A stretch of DNA of 64,000 nucleotides from Trochalopteron elliotii (Eukaryota; Chordata; Aves; Passeriformes; Leiothrichidae): positions 4,314,287 to 4,378,286 of the forward strand of contig JANPWX010000054.1 in assembly GCA_024734555.1 (NCBI GenBank). The letters run 5' to 3'. Under the pieces are notes generated by a model that did no database searches, had not been told where the DNA came from, and saw only the letters and a program-made list of their open reading frames with translations. Shown here piece by piece: positions 25,138 through 34,391 of this stretch (positions within the stretch are counted from its first letter, which is position 1; every line of letters starts with the position of its first letter). Position numbers and translations under genes: made by a program.

Positions 25138-26173
25138 AAGTAGCTCTCAGCATATAAAATGTATACTGTATAAACTGCAGTGGTTATAAATGTATTCTAC
25201 AGCACAACAGAGATCAAAGGTTGGTGCAAGGAAGTCCAACAGAGCCTGCTTAGAGTTCATGTCAGTACTCAGAATTACTGAGAGAAAGCCTAGACACTCT
25301 ATAGTGACACCCTCCCATTTTCACAACAGTACTTTATATATCTTTACTCTCCCTACAGCCATCCTCTGACATGTTGTCTGCAACTGTCTTCTCCTAAACA
25401 CATGTAAACATGACATCTCTGTAAAGCTGTTAGGAATGCAAGCAGCAGTGTGAGGTGACATCCTACCAGGGCTCACCACTGTGACATCCTGGGGGACATC
25501 CATCTCCCCTCTCCCCCTGCAGTGTGGGTCCTATGGCAGAGCTCATCACTGCAGAATCCCTCTGTGCCTAATGAGGAGAAACAGGCTTCTTTTGGTGATT
25601 CATTAAGGACTCCAGGATGGTTCAGTTACATACCCTAAAATCACCCATTTCTTTCCTCTCAGTACACAAATTGCAAACTTCCCAGGACAGACAGGATCTC
25701 CTTTGCACCATGCTAGGCACAAAAGGGCTTTTTGACACGCTGGTAGTAAATTATAATGATGGAGAGTGTCAGCTACAGTAACAAGGAAGCAGTAACAAGC
25801 CATACTGACAACCTGGATAAAAATACCACTAAATCAGAAGACCACTTCCTTGTGGCAATGAGTCAAAACTAACTGGGTGCTCCCTGCTGAACTTTTATGG
25901 AGATCAAACTGTGCTGAAAGACACCATGTGAGTCAGCCGATAATTCCTCCAAATTTACTTTGGAGCATCCTAACTTCTTTAATATCCTCACTGACAATTT
26001 CTGTCATCTTATTTCCTCAATCATAATAATTTTCCTCTCAAAAAAAATTTATGGGTTCACCTTTTTTTCCCCTGAGTAACTTCTGATTGTATGAATTTTT
26101 ATTCTGCTTCAAAATTTTCTTCCTTTAGAGACAAAGAAACCTTAAAAACACAGCTTTACTGACTTTATAGTAT
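25138..26173. other. Non-coding DNA, nothing recognised
   Basis: Unique AT-rich sequence lying downstream, in the minus sense, of the candidate terminal exon at 26.2 kb. Confidence 0.5.
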
Positions 26174-26179
26174 TTTATT
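26174..26179 (-). promoter_or_regulatory. Candidate poly(A) signal AATAAA
   Basis: An exact AATAAA on the minus strand, 44 bases after the stop codon of the candidate terminal exon at 26223. It supports that exon model, though the hexamer is common in AT-rich DNA. Confidence 0.4.
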
Positions 26180-26222
26180 TTGCATTTTAGTCTTTCTTTT
26201 TCAAAAGATTTTTTTTCTGGTT

Positions 26223-26524
26223 TTAGCAAAAATATCTCTTCAAAAGATTTTTCCCCAACTGTGCAAATTCATCGGTACTTGCAAATAAGCTGAAGCATTT
26301 AAAGAATTGAGAGAGTTTTTTAAAGAAATGTAATAATTTATCCCGATAGCAATTATCATCTTCCCTTAATGAAATATTTAAGGGTTCTAATATACAGCTG
26401 TAGATGCAATAATCTGTAAAATCCTTAGATGGCATAAATTTGCTTAATGCCACTGAAATAAATGAACTTGCACAATCTTCCACCAGTAAAATCTTGGGAT
26501 TTAAATTTTTTACAGTGAAGCTTG
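26223..26524 (-). CDS. Candidate 3'-terminal coding exon, product unknown
   Basis: On the minus strand an acceptor-like sequence (TGTTGCTGCTGACCAG) ends just before 26524. The frame is then open for about 100 codons to a TAA at 26223-26225, followed by AATAAA. The peptide is ordinary in composition (Leu, Phe, Lys, Asp, Cys mixed, no low complexity), with amphipathic helix-like blocks including SFISVALSKFMPSKDF, KLLHFFKKLSQFFKCF and EFAQLGKNLLKRYF. That is more protein-like than most open frames here. I do not recognise the family. It may be the last exon of a minus-strand gene whose upstream intron would contain the provirus at 27.5-34.4 kb. Alternatively it is a chance frame. Start and donor partners are not identified. 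Confidence 0.38.
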
Positions 26525-27559
26525 CTGGTCAGCAGCAACACTTGTTGGAATTAAAGAGTCTCTGCATCAGTTCTCCATGGTATGAGAATATAATCAGCAA
26601 CTCTAAAGCAACATAAAAAACAGAATCTAAAACAACAGTCAGGGCACTGCCTTTTTGCATTATTCATACCAATATCAAAGGGTAGAGTCTAACCAAAAAA
26701 ACCTAAAAAAACCAAACTTAAAGATTAGCACTGTAAAACTGTGTCTCATGTATCCTCTTTCAGCTCTTTTTCATTCTTCATGAATGGAATGTCACAAAAT
26801 CTTTTAAAATATGTTCAGAGAAATCAAAACATAGCTGACTCATATTCTGAGATACACATTTAATGGCTGTACCTCACCATAATCCTAAAGACTAAAAATG
26901 ATTGGTCTTCAAGAAAACTCCCTCCTTTCTGACAAATTCTTAGCATTAACAAACCAGTGGGTCTCTTTTTATAGATCAGTTGTGAGCTTTATTCTTTATT
27001 CTTTCGATAATCTTGAAAGCAAAAGGCAACATTGTTTTGGTGGGGCTTTGGTGATTTACCTTCTTGGGAAATTTGATTTTGTACCAATGCATCCCTCTCT
27101 CTAACACAGAAAACACCATTCTCCATTCCAGTTCTCCACTGGAATGGAGAATGGTGATTTACCATTATAAATATCTCTATTTTGTAAGGTAGTCATTAAG
27201 CACATGATGTTTGGAGAGGGCTTTTTTGCTTTGTTTGGGCAGTGGTGGTGGGAGGAGATGACAGGAGGGCGTGTGTGGGTGTGTAGTTTTTCCTGCCATC
27301 TGGAATGTCAGTTGGTTCTATTTTTTGTTCTATTTGATAGTCACAGAGTTTTGTCATGGTCCACCTGTGGAAGCATACACTGTCTAGAGTTCCACTGGTA
27401 TCCTCTCTCCCTTCTTTTCCTCCCGTGTCTGGTTTTCACCAGTTTTCTAAATGTACCACAGCCTACAGTGTGGAACAGAAGCTCTCCCTGCTCTCGTCAT
27501 TTTGTGCCAGGCTTATCACCAGCAGCGTTCTGTTGTTCTTCCTATTTGTTCCAAGATTT
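26525..27559. other. Non-coding DNA containing one perfect hairpin
   Basis: Unique sequence left of the provirus. It holds the inverted repeat at 27114-27156, described separately, and a T/G-rich stretch near 27230-27290. Confidence 0.5.
27114..27156. repeat. Perfect 19-bp inverted repeat, 5-base loop
   Basis: Arms 27114-27132 (CACCATTCTCCATTCCAGT) and 27138-27156 are exact reverse complements around the loop TCTCC. The stem is compact, and pairing does not extend beyond it. It is too short for a typical microRNA precursor. Confidence 0.9.
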
Positions 27560-27564
27560 GTTAC
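27560..27564. repeat. Target-site duplication GTTAC, left copy
   Basis: GTTAC immediately precedes the left LTR and is repeated exactly after the right LTR at 34392-34396, showing a 5-bp staggered integration. Confidence 0.93.
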
Positions 27565-28243
27565 TGTCTTGGTTTAGGGCGAATTTGGGAGGGAATCTCT
27601 GAGTGGGGTTTTTTTGAAAAGCAAATCTAAACAGCCCCTCCCCCCAGCCGGTCTGGGGAAATAATTTCCTCAGAGATAGAGTGGAAAAAAAGCTTTATTT
27701 ATTTAACAAACAAAATGCTCACAAGCATAAAGAATGAATAATAATAATAACAATAATAATAATATGAAACAATAAAACCTTTCGCTGCTCCGAAGAGAGA
27801 TGGCAAAACTCAGAGTCCGTGTCAGGAGTTTGTTTATTAGTCTCTTTAGTGCTGAAAAATGCCGAGTCTCGGCCCGGTGGGCCACGGGTGCAAGATTCTG
27901 GTGCTCCTCTGGGTTTTTCAGTCTTGAGCAGATTTAAACAGTCTTAAAGAAAAATAAAATAATAAAAAAAACAGTCTAGGAAAGCTTCTTTGCCTCAGCT
28001 AGCTAGACTAACAAGAGGAGAAGAAAAAAACTCTTTTTGGCTGCTCTTTGTGTATCTGACGAAGAAAAAAAAAAAAAAAAAAAGAAACTACACAGTCCCA
28101 AGGACGAGAGCAGATTTTGAGGAGTGAGTTTGTTTCTCAAAACAAACTGCGCGCTTCTTTTTTTTTTGCTCACTCTCAGAACTAGTTTTAAAGGTACAGA
28201 ACACAGAACAGACGATTTGGGGATACATAGTCACTCTAGGACA
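27565..28243 (-). repeat. 3' LTR of the provirus (edited copy)
   Basis: 679 bp with TG...CA termini. Compared base by base with the other LTR it carries 23 T-for-C differences (+ strand) and a 3-base longer A run (near 28065-28083), with no other change. It contains an AATAAA poly(A) signal and a short ATT/ATA-repeat stretch near 27735-27765. Confidence 0.96.
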
Positions 28244-28256
28244 TTCCACCCCTTAT
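28244..28256 (-). other. Polypurine tract for plus-strand priming
   Basis: On the minus strand ATAAGGGGTGGAA directly abuts the 3' LTR start TGTCC. The position and purine run (AAGGGG) are those of a retroviral polypurine tract; the single T interrupts it and may be native. Confidence 0.8.
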
Positions 28257-28462
28257 TACCATATCGTTAATTTATCAAAACTAATTGAATTTTAACTCTA
28301 CAAACACACATTATGCATGCATATATCTATATAAAAACAATATACAGCTATATACAGACAATGGCAGTGACATTTAACAAAAGTGATATGTACACATGGT
28401 TTTTATCTAACAATTAGATCTTTCTGAGGTACACATTTTGTTGTTTTATTTTTTTGCATTAT

Positions 28463-29299
28463 TTACTATGTACAACTTGGTCTTTGAGCAAAGACAATCT
28501 CACGGATGGGTTTGTCTGTACTTGAGGTGGATTTGATTTAAATTGTTTTTCCTAGCAAACTTTTTGCATGTACTACAGGGACTTTATTTTTATCTACTGT
28601 ATGCAGGAGCTCAGACTGGGCAGGGTTTGCTCTGTTGGTGGAACTTCGGGTGTTAACTAACTAGGTGGTTTTTGCCAGATGCTGCTCTTAGTTTTTGAAA
28701 GATCTCCCACTCAATGCTTTCAAGGTGGTCTTTAATAGTTTATTGAATTTTTTTACTTTTTCAGCAGCTGGTGCATGGTAGGGGATATGGTACACCTACT
28801 CAATGCCATGTTCCTTAGCCCAGGTATTGATAAGGCTGTTTTTGAAATGAGTCTTGTTGTTTGACTTAATTTTTTTAGGGGTATTATGCCTCCAGAGAAC
28901 CTGCTTTTCAAGGCTTAGAATGGTGTTACGGGCTGTAGCATGAGGCACAGGGTAGGTTTTCAGCCACTCCGTGGTGGCTTTTATTATTGTGAGCACGTAG
29001 CGCTTACCTTGACGTGTCTGGGGTAATGTGATATAATTAATTTGCCAGGCCTTCCCATACTTGTATTTGGACTATTGTTCACTATACTATAGGGGCTTCA
29101 CCCGCTTGGCTTGCTTGATTGCAGCACATGTGTCACAGTTATGAATAATTTGAGAAATACTGTTTATAGTGAGATTTACTCTTTGGTCTTGTGCTCACTT
29201 ATAGGTGGCATTTCTGCCCTGATGACCTGAGGCATCATGAGCCTATCGAGCTAGGAACAACTTTTCTTTGTGTTGTCAATTTAAGTCTATTTTTGACAC
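28463..29299 (-). pseudogene. Integrase domain, catalytic Asp residues changed to Asn
   Basis: The zinc-binding HHCC region is visible: a His at 29237-29239 with a second His a few residues on, and Cys-x2-Cys at about 29126-29137. In the catalytic core, the first expected Asp (context AWQINYIT) reads AAT at 29036-29038, and the second (context KSNNKTHF) reads AAC at 28859-28861. Both are Asp-to-Asn by one G-to-A step. The third acidic position appears to read Lys, but I am less sure of that alignment. A TAG at 28796-28798 and further stops end the frame; TAG/TAA at 28463-28468 probably mark the end of the protein. Confidence 0.88.
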
Positions 29300-29900
29300 C
29301 TTTATCTTTGCAGCTTGATTTACTTGCTCATTGTTTTTGTGCTCTTCATCAGCTCTACTCTTGGGGACATGGGCATTTATATGACGGATTTTTACAGGTA
29401 GCTTCTCTATTCGAGTGGCAATGTCTTTCCACTCTTCGGCAGCTCAAATTGGTTTTCTTTTACGCTGCTAGTTAGCTTTTTTCTACTTCTTTAACTATCT
29501 CCATAAAGCATTGGCTACTATTCATGAATCAGTATAGAGGTAGAGCTTTGGCCACTTCTCTCTCTCAGCAATGTTTAGGGCTAACTGAACAGCTTTGAGT
29601 TCAGCAAGTTGGCTTGATTTACTATCTCCTTCCGTGGCCTTAGCGACTTGTCGTGTGGGGTTCCACACAGCTGCTTTCTATTTCTGGTTTATTCTCACTA
29701 TGCGACAGGAACTGTTAGTGAAAAGAGCGTAGGGTGTTTTTTCTGTTGGCAGTTGGTTGTATGGTGGAGCTTTTTCAGCACGTGTTACTGGTTTTTGCTC
29801 TTTTTTATTTGTGAGACTAAAGTTTTCACTTTTAGGCTAATTTGTAATTATCTTCAAAATTCTAGGGCGATTTAGTTTTTTAATACGGGCGCGCTGTGTG
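29300..29900 (-). pseudogene. RNase H domain remnant
   Basis: Weakly preserved. On the minus strand a QLAELKAVQ block (near 29600) is followed by LYTDS at about 29525-29539, the acidic motif typical of retroviral RNase H, immediately broken by TGA at 29522-29524. A degraded connection region lies at about 29972-30157 (FWSRSYKKSK and YTPTEKEILAAYE blocks). Limits are approximate. Confidence 0.75.
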
Positions 29901-30159
29901 ATGACAGCAATCTACTTACTTTATGTAGCATTGGTGGCATGGTGGGTAGACGGAACTTTTGTTTTAAACATTCACCTCAGCACTGGTAGTCGGGGTGCCA
30001 GGAGGAGTTGTGTTTCAGTGCCTATTACTTTTGAGGCAGCTTGGACTCTTTCATAGGCTGCTAAAATTTCTTTTTCTGTGGGAGTATAATTGGCTTTAGA
30101 CTTTTTGTAGCTTCGACTCCAGAATCCCAGCGGTTGTTTTCGAGTCTCTTTAGGCACTT

Positions 30160-31189
30160 TTTGCTAAAGACTTCAGGACAGACCATGGCTCTTGGCTGTA
30201 GAGTAGAGCACGTTTTTTACATTTGGTTTTGTTTTGACTGGGCTAAGGGCCACTGCATGGGCAATCTCTTGCTTGATCTGGGCAAAGGCGTGTTGCTGTT
30301 CAGGGCCCCAGTGGAAAGTGTTTTTCTTGCGGGTAATCAGGTAGAGAGGACTCACAATTTGGCTGTATTCAGGGATATGCATTTTCTAAAAACTTATGGC
30401 ACTTAGGAAAGCTTGTGTTTTTTTTTGTTGGTAGGTAGAGACATTGCTGTGATCTTGTTGATGACATCAGTAGGAATTTGACGCCATCTATCTTTCCACT
30501 TAATTCCCAGGAACTGGATCTCTCGAGCAGGTTTCTTAACTTTGCTCTTCTTGATAGCGAATCTAGCTTTCAGCAGAATCTGGATGATCTTCTCTCTTTT
30601 CTCAAACACTTCAGCTGCAGTATTCCTTCACACAATGATGTCATCGATGTACTGCAGATGTTCTGGAGCTTCACTTTTTTTCAGTGCAGCCTGGATCAGT
30701 TTATGGCAGATGGTAGGACTGTGCTTCCACCCCTGGGGCAGTCGGTTCTAGGTGTATTGTACTTCCCTCCATGTGAAGGCAAACTGAGGCTTGCACTCTG
30801 CTGCCAGAGGAATGGAGAAAAATGCATTGGCAATGTCAATAGTGGCATACCACTTTGTTGCCTTGGACTTCAGTTCATACTGGAGCTCCAACATGTCTGG
30901 CACAGCAGCGCTCAGCGGTGGAGTCACTTCATTCAATGCACGATAGTCCACAGTCAGTTTCTATTCTCCTTCAGATTTTCGCACAGGCTAGATGGGGCTG
31001 TTGAAGGGTGAGTGGGTTTTGCTGACTACTCTTTGACTCTTCAGCTCACGGATTATCTTATGAATGGGGATTACGGTATTTTGAGTTGTTCTATACTGTC
31101 GGCGGTGCACTATTGAGGTGGCAATTGGTACTTGTTGCTTTTCCCCCTTCAGAAGTCTTACTGTTGACGGATTTTTGGACAGTCTAGGC
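30160..31189 (-). pseudogene. Reverse transcriptase domain, catalytic YIDD intact, frame broken
   Basis: Conserved blocks in order on the minus strand: the PI-H-K-I-I-R-ELK entry block, L-TVDYRALNEVTPP, YATIDIANAFFSIPL (catalytic Asp), FAFTWREVQYT, LPQGWKHSP, then QYIDDIIV with the YIDD catalytic motif at 30640-30651. Stops interrupt it at 30988, 30961, 30748 and 30628, and the frameshift near 30418-30426 separates the thumb or connection part (HIPEYSQIVSPLYL onward). The fold is clearly that of a retroviral RT and not of a LINE. Confidence 0.92.
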
Positions 31190-31584
31190 AAGGTGTTCAA
31201 TTGCTGGATGCCCTCCATCACTACAGCTGCTATCTTAAATGCCCATTTGAGTTCTTTAGGGTCTCTGAAATACCCACTCCGAAGGTAGTCTATGCTTAAA
31301 ATGCATGGGGCCTTTGGGCCAGTTGCAATAAGGTGTTTTTTCCACTCATTTCTAGTTAGGCTCACCTCTGCCTCCACTAACGTATAGTCTTGTGATTTTT
31401 TGGTCACACCAGCAATAGAAACAGATTCTGCCCCTACATGTGTTGATGGAATTAATGTGCGCTGTGCATCAGTATCGACCAAGGCTTCGTATTCTTGTGG
31501 TTTAGATGTGCCAGGCCAACGAATTTACACATTCTAAAAAACACGATTTTTCCTAGCTTCTACCTGGCTAGAGGCAGGGCTCTT
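31190..31584 (-). pseudogene. Retroviral aspartic protease domain, active-site Gly changed
   Basis: The catalytic Asp-Thr-Gly of retropepsins appears at 31468-31476 as Asp-Thr-Asp, preceded by ALV and followed by AQRTLI. The Gly codon reads GAT, one G-to-A step from GGT. Further on, a CILSIDYLRSGYF block resembles the second conserved part of the protease. Three stops or near-stops separate it from gag (31585-31587, 31534-31536, 31525-31527). No separate start codon or frameshift site is needed, because it continues in gag's frame. The domain limits are approximate. Confidence 0.85.
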
Positions 31585-33612
31585 CTAGTCTTGGTTTTCC
31601 TTCTTTCTTTGGGCGTATGTCTTAGAGGTTCTTTTAAGGGAGTCAGACATATCATCATTATCATATTTGGCAGTTTGCCTACGGGCAATTGGAGCTGCTT
31701 TTCTTTTGGTGGAACCTCCTCTCTGGGTCTTGCCTTCCTTCAGCTCATGTACTCGTTGTGCCAAAGCAGCAGTAGATTTTTTATCCCACCTCTTCATGTT
31801 TTTTTTGCAATTACGCAGGAAGAACCACAGCTCAGCTCGTCGAGTGTACTCTCTCTCCCTATCTGGGGAACGTCTTCGTTGGGTACCAACACTTCTGATC
31901 TGTACTGCTGAAATTTGGAAGAGGTCTTCTTTAATCTCTTCTCTGAGTTTTTTGTGATTCTCCTCTATTTTATTTTTTAGTTTTTGTAGACGTGTTTTCA
32001 CAGCTGCAATTTTGGCATGTGTTGGGCCATGCACGGCATTTGCATATGCTCGCAGCTTTTTCGCCATGTCGAGCACGGTTTCATATGTTTCATTTCGCTT
32101 CATTATTGCTAGAGCAGAAGCGTATTCAGGTGGCTCAAGTCGCACAAGTTTCTTTCACATGACAGGTGTACATGGTACCAGGTCTGGATTCTTAGTTGTT
32201 ATGTCATTTGAAAAAATGAGCTCTGCTACAGCTATCTTTTTCAGACGTTGGATCCCCTGTTTTATGGTCTTTTACTGTGTCTGCTGCAGATAGAGGTCAT
32301 TTGCACACAGGTATCTTTGTGCTACACCTTCCAGGATCCGTTCCCAGAGACTGTGAGGGCTAGCGTCTCTCATTATGCTTTGGTCAATGACAGGATTATG
32401 TGATAGAGATTTTAAATGCTTCGCTTCAGTGCCATTCAGAATGGTAGCCTCCCCTGCAGCATTTCAAAGGCGGACTAACCAACTAATTATAGATTCATCA
32501 GGTTGTCGCCTGTAGTCTTTTTTTAGGCTTCGAAGGTCCTTTAGGGAAAAGGTATCAATATTGGCTCTAGAATCTGTACTCCTCGATGTGGCTTTTGATT
32601 TTGGTGAAGGTTTTTTTCTTGCATCATCATCATCATCTTCTACCTTGCGATTGGTCTTGTTTTTACACTTTCTGCTTCTTGTATTAGCAGCAACAGCCAT
32701 TGGTTGAGGCTTACTGTTTAGTTCAGCTACTGGCCTGGAGCCTGGGATATTAGCTGCAGCCTGAGTGACTGGAATAGTAACTGTTGATTTGCATCCTTGC
32801 TTCTTTGTCTCTGTCGGCTGCCCTACATTATCTAGCAGGGTGCGATAAGCATATGCTAGAGCCTAGCTTACTGCAATGATCTTTTCTCCCTTAGAGGCAT
32901 CATGGTATTTCTCTTTTAGGTATTTTTTCACCTTGGCTGGATTCTGAATTTGTTCATGTGGAAAGTCCCAGACTACAGGGTCAGAAAACTCCTTCAGGAG
33001 CTGGCTCATATCTTCCCATTCTTTACACCATTCAAGATTTCTTACGCTTGGGTCAACTCTTGGGTCAGGGGTTTTATTAGCCCTTCGAGAAATCTCAGCT
33101 CTCATTTTAGACAAGCTGCAAACCATATAGAGGAAGCTCACCAGCTGAAATACCAGGAAGATGGTATCTTTAACATTCAGGGGACACTGAATATTCTCTA
33201 AAAGTGATGTGACCGATTTAAAAGATATGAGGGACAGGAAAGACTGAAAAGCTTCATCCCCTGTTCCTCCTCTAACAAAGTGGGTGCAATTATTTATAAA
33301 TTCCCAAAACATGCTGCTGGAACTAGGACGCATGGTAGGACGAAGAAACTATAAACCAAACATATCTGCCACAAACTCTAGTACCTTCATAAACTTCTTA
33401 TAAATCATGATTACTAAACTTAACAAAATAGCAATTCTAAATCGTGCACCTCTAGTGTAAAAGCTATGTGTTAGGGACAACATTGGAGCTAGTTCTGGAT
33501 AAGAAAACAAGCCTAGGGACTAGAAAGGTATTAGAACTTCAAAGAAACTTAGGGAACAGAAATACAGCAAGGGTTTTATTCTAATAGACATTAGGGATTT
33601 AAGGGGCAACAT
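31585..33612 (-). pseudogene. gag: gag polyprotein gene, six in-frame stops
   Basis: From an ATG at 33610-33612, 75 bases after the primer site, one frame of 675 codons runs to TAG at 31585-31587 without any frameshift. It is interrupted only by TAG at codons 31, 88 and 250, TGA at 383 and 486, and TAA at 447. The N-terminal part is matrix-like, with a helical block around 32863-33333. The middle has a LKDLRSLKKDYRRQPDESI capsid-like block near 32480-32560. The C-terminal part is very basic, with a long coiled-coil-like segment near 31930-32030 and a WFFLRNCKKNMKRWD block. I see no Cys-Cys-His-Cys zinc knuckle. The final TAG may itself be an edited Trp codon, so the true Gag end is uncertain. 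Confidence 0.88.
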
Positions 33613-33686
33613 GGCTACTTTATCTCCACACAAAAAACAACCAAAATGCACTCAATAATTAATACAAGTTTTTTCCACTCTCTCGA

Positions 33687-33704
33687 GCCCCACGTTGGGC
33701 GCCA
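33687..33704 (-). other. Primer binding site for tRNA-Lys1,2
   Basis: On the minus strand TGGCGCCCAACGTGGGGC, 11 bases inside the 5' LTR end, matches exactly the 18-base complement of the 3' end of tRNA-Lys1,2, as used by Mason-Pfizer-type betaretroviruses and visna-type lentiviruses. Confidence 0.95.
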
Positions 33705-33715
33705 AATTTACTGTA

Positions 33716-34391
33716 TGTCTTGGTTTAGGGCGAATTTGGGAGGGAATCTCCGAGTGGGGTTCTTTTGAAAAGCAAATCCAAACAGCCCCTCCCCCCAGCC
33801 GGTCTGGGGAAATAATTTCCTCAGAGATAGAGTGGAAAAAAAGCCTTATTTATTTAACAAACAAAATGCCCACAAGCATAAAGAATGAATAATAATAATA
33901 ACAATAATAATAATATGAAACAATAAAACCTCTCGCTGCTCCGAAGAGAGATGGCAAAACTCAGAGTCCGTGTCAGGAGTTTGTTTATCAGTCCCTTTAG
34001 TGCTGAAAAATGCCGAGCCCCGGCCCGGTGGGCCACGGGTGCAAGATTCTGGTGCTCCTCTGGGTTTTTCAGTCTTGAGCAGATTTAAACAGTCCTAAAG
34101 AAAAATAAAATAATAAAAAAAACAGTCCAGGAAAGCTTCTTTGCCTCAGCTAGCTAGACTAACAAGAGGAGAAGAAAAAAACTCTCTCTGGCTGCCCTCT
34201 GTGTATCCGACGAAGAAAAAAAAAAAAAAAAGAAACCACACAGTCCCAAGGACGAGAGCAGATTCTGAGGAGTGAGTTTGTTTCTCAAAACAAACTGCGC
34301 GCTTCTTCTTTTCTTGCTCACTCTCAGAACCAGTTTTAAAGGTACAGAACACAGAACAGACGATTTGGGGATACATAGTCACCCTAGGACA
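33716..34391 (-). repeat. 5' LTR of the provirus (reference copy)
   Basis: 676 bp with TG...CA termini. In viral sense it begins TGTCCTAGGGTGAC and ends AACCAAGACA. An AATAAA poly(A) signal is at 33849-33854 (minus). A TTTAAAA element near 34333-34340 could serve as a TATA-like box. It holds C at all 23 positions where the 3' LTR has T. Confidence 0.96.

Larger units (their letters stand above)
28463..31584 (-). pseudogene. pol: pro-pol region (protease, RT, RNase H, integrase), inactivated
   Basis: This is the enzyme-coding part of the provirus, read on the minus strand directly after gag and in gag's frame down to about 30426. There, one indel in or near a 9-A run (30418-30426) moves the remaining pol into another frame, which ends with TAG/TAA at 28463-28468. 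In-frame stops I located are 31534-31536, 31525-31527, 30988-30990, 30961-30963, 30748-30750, 30628-30630 and 29522-29524, all TAG, TAA or TGA at places where Trp is expected or possible. Several conserved Gly and Asp positions carry Arg, Lys, Glu or Asn. The copy cannot make a functional polyprotein. Confidence 0.93.
27565..34391 (-). mobile_element. Full-length env-less endogenous retrovirus (provirus), G-to-A hypermutated
   Basis: A 6827-bp provirus in minus orientation. In viral order: 5' LTR 33716-34391, tRNA-Lys1,2 primer binding site 33687-33704, gag 31585-33612, pro and pol to about 28463, polypurine tract 28244-28256, 3' LTR 27565-28243, with exact GTTAC duplications outside. Only about 200 bp lie between the end of integrase and the polypurine tract, so there is no env and the element should move only inside cells. 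The gag, protease and early RT regions share one reading frame, broken by stops at expected Trp codons, then by one frameshift near 30418-30426. The Lys primer site suggests a class II (beta/ERVK) relation, while the 5-bp duplication, missing env and missing zinc knuckle fit spuma-like (ERVL) elements, so I leave the class open. All stops are consistent with G-to-A editing. Confidence 0.96.

Noticed and set aside
27114..27156. A microRNA precursor
   Set aside because: The stem is only 19 bp with a 5-base loop and no extension, shorter than a Drosha-type precursor.
30478..31911. Plus-strand open frames of 138 and 177 codons across the provirus
   Set aside because: They are antisense shadows of gag and pol. 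G-to-A editing of the coding strand also removes antisense stops less often than it creates sense stops, lengthening such shadows.
27565..34391. Methyl-CpG deamination as the cause of the LTR differences
   Set aside because: Only 2 of the 23 changed C residues precede G, the CpG in the GCCCCGG context stayed unchanged, and there are no matching G-to-A changes on the + strand, which CpG decay after integration would produce equally.
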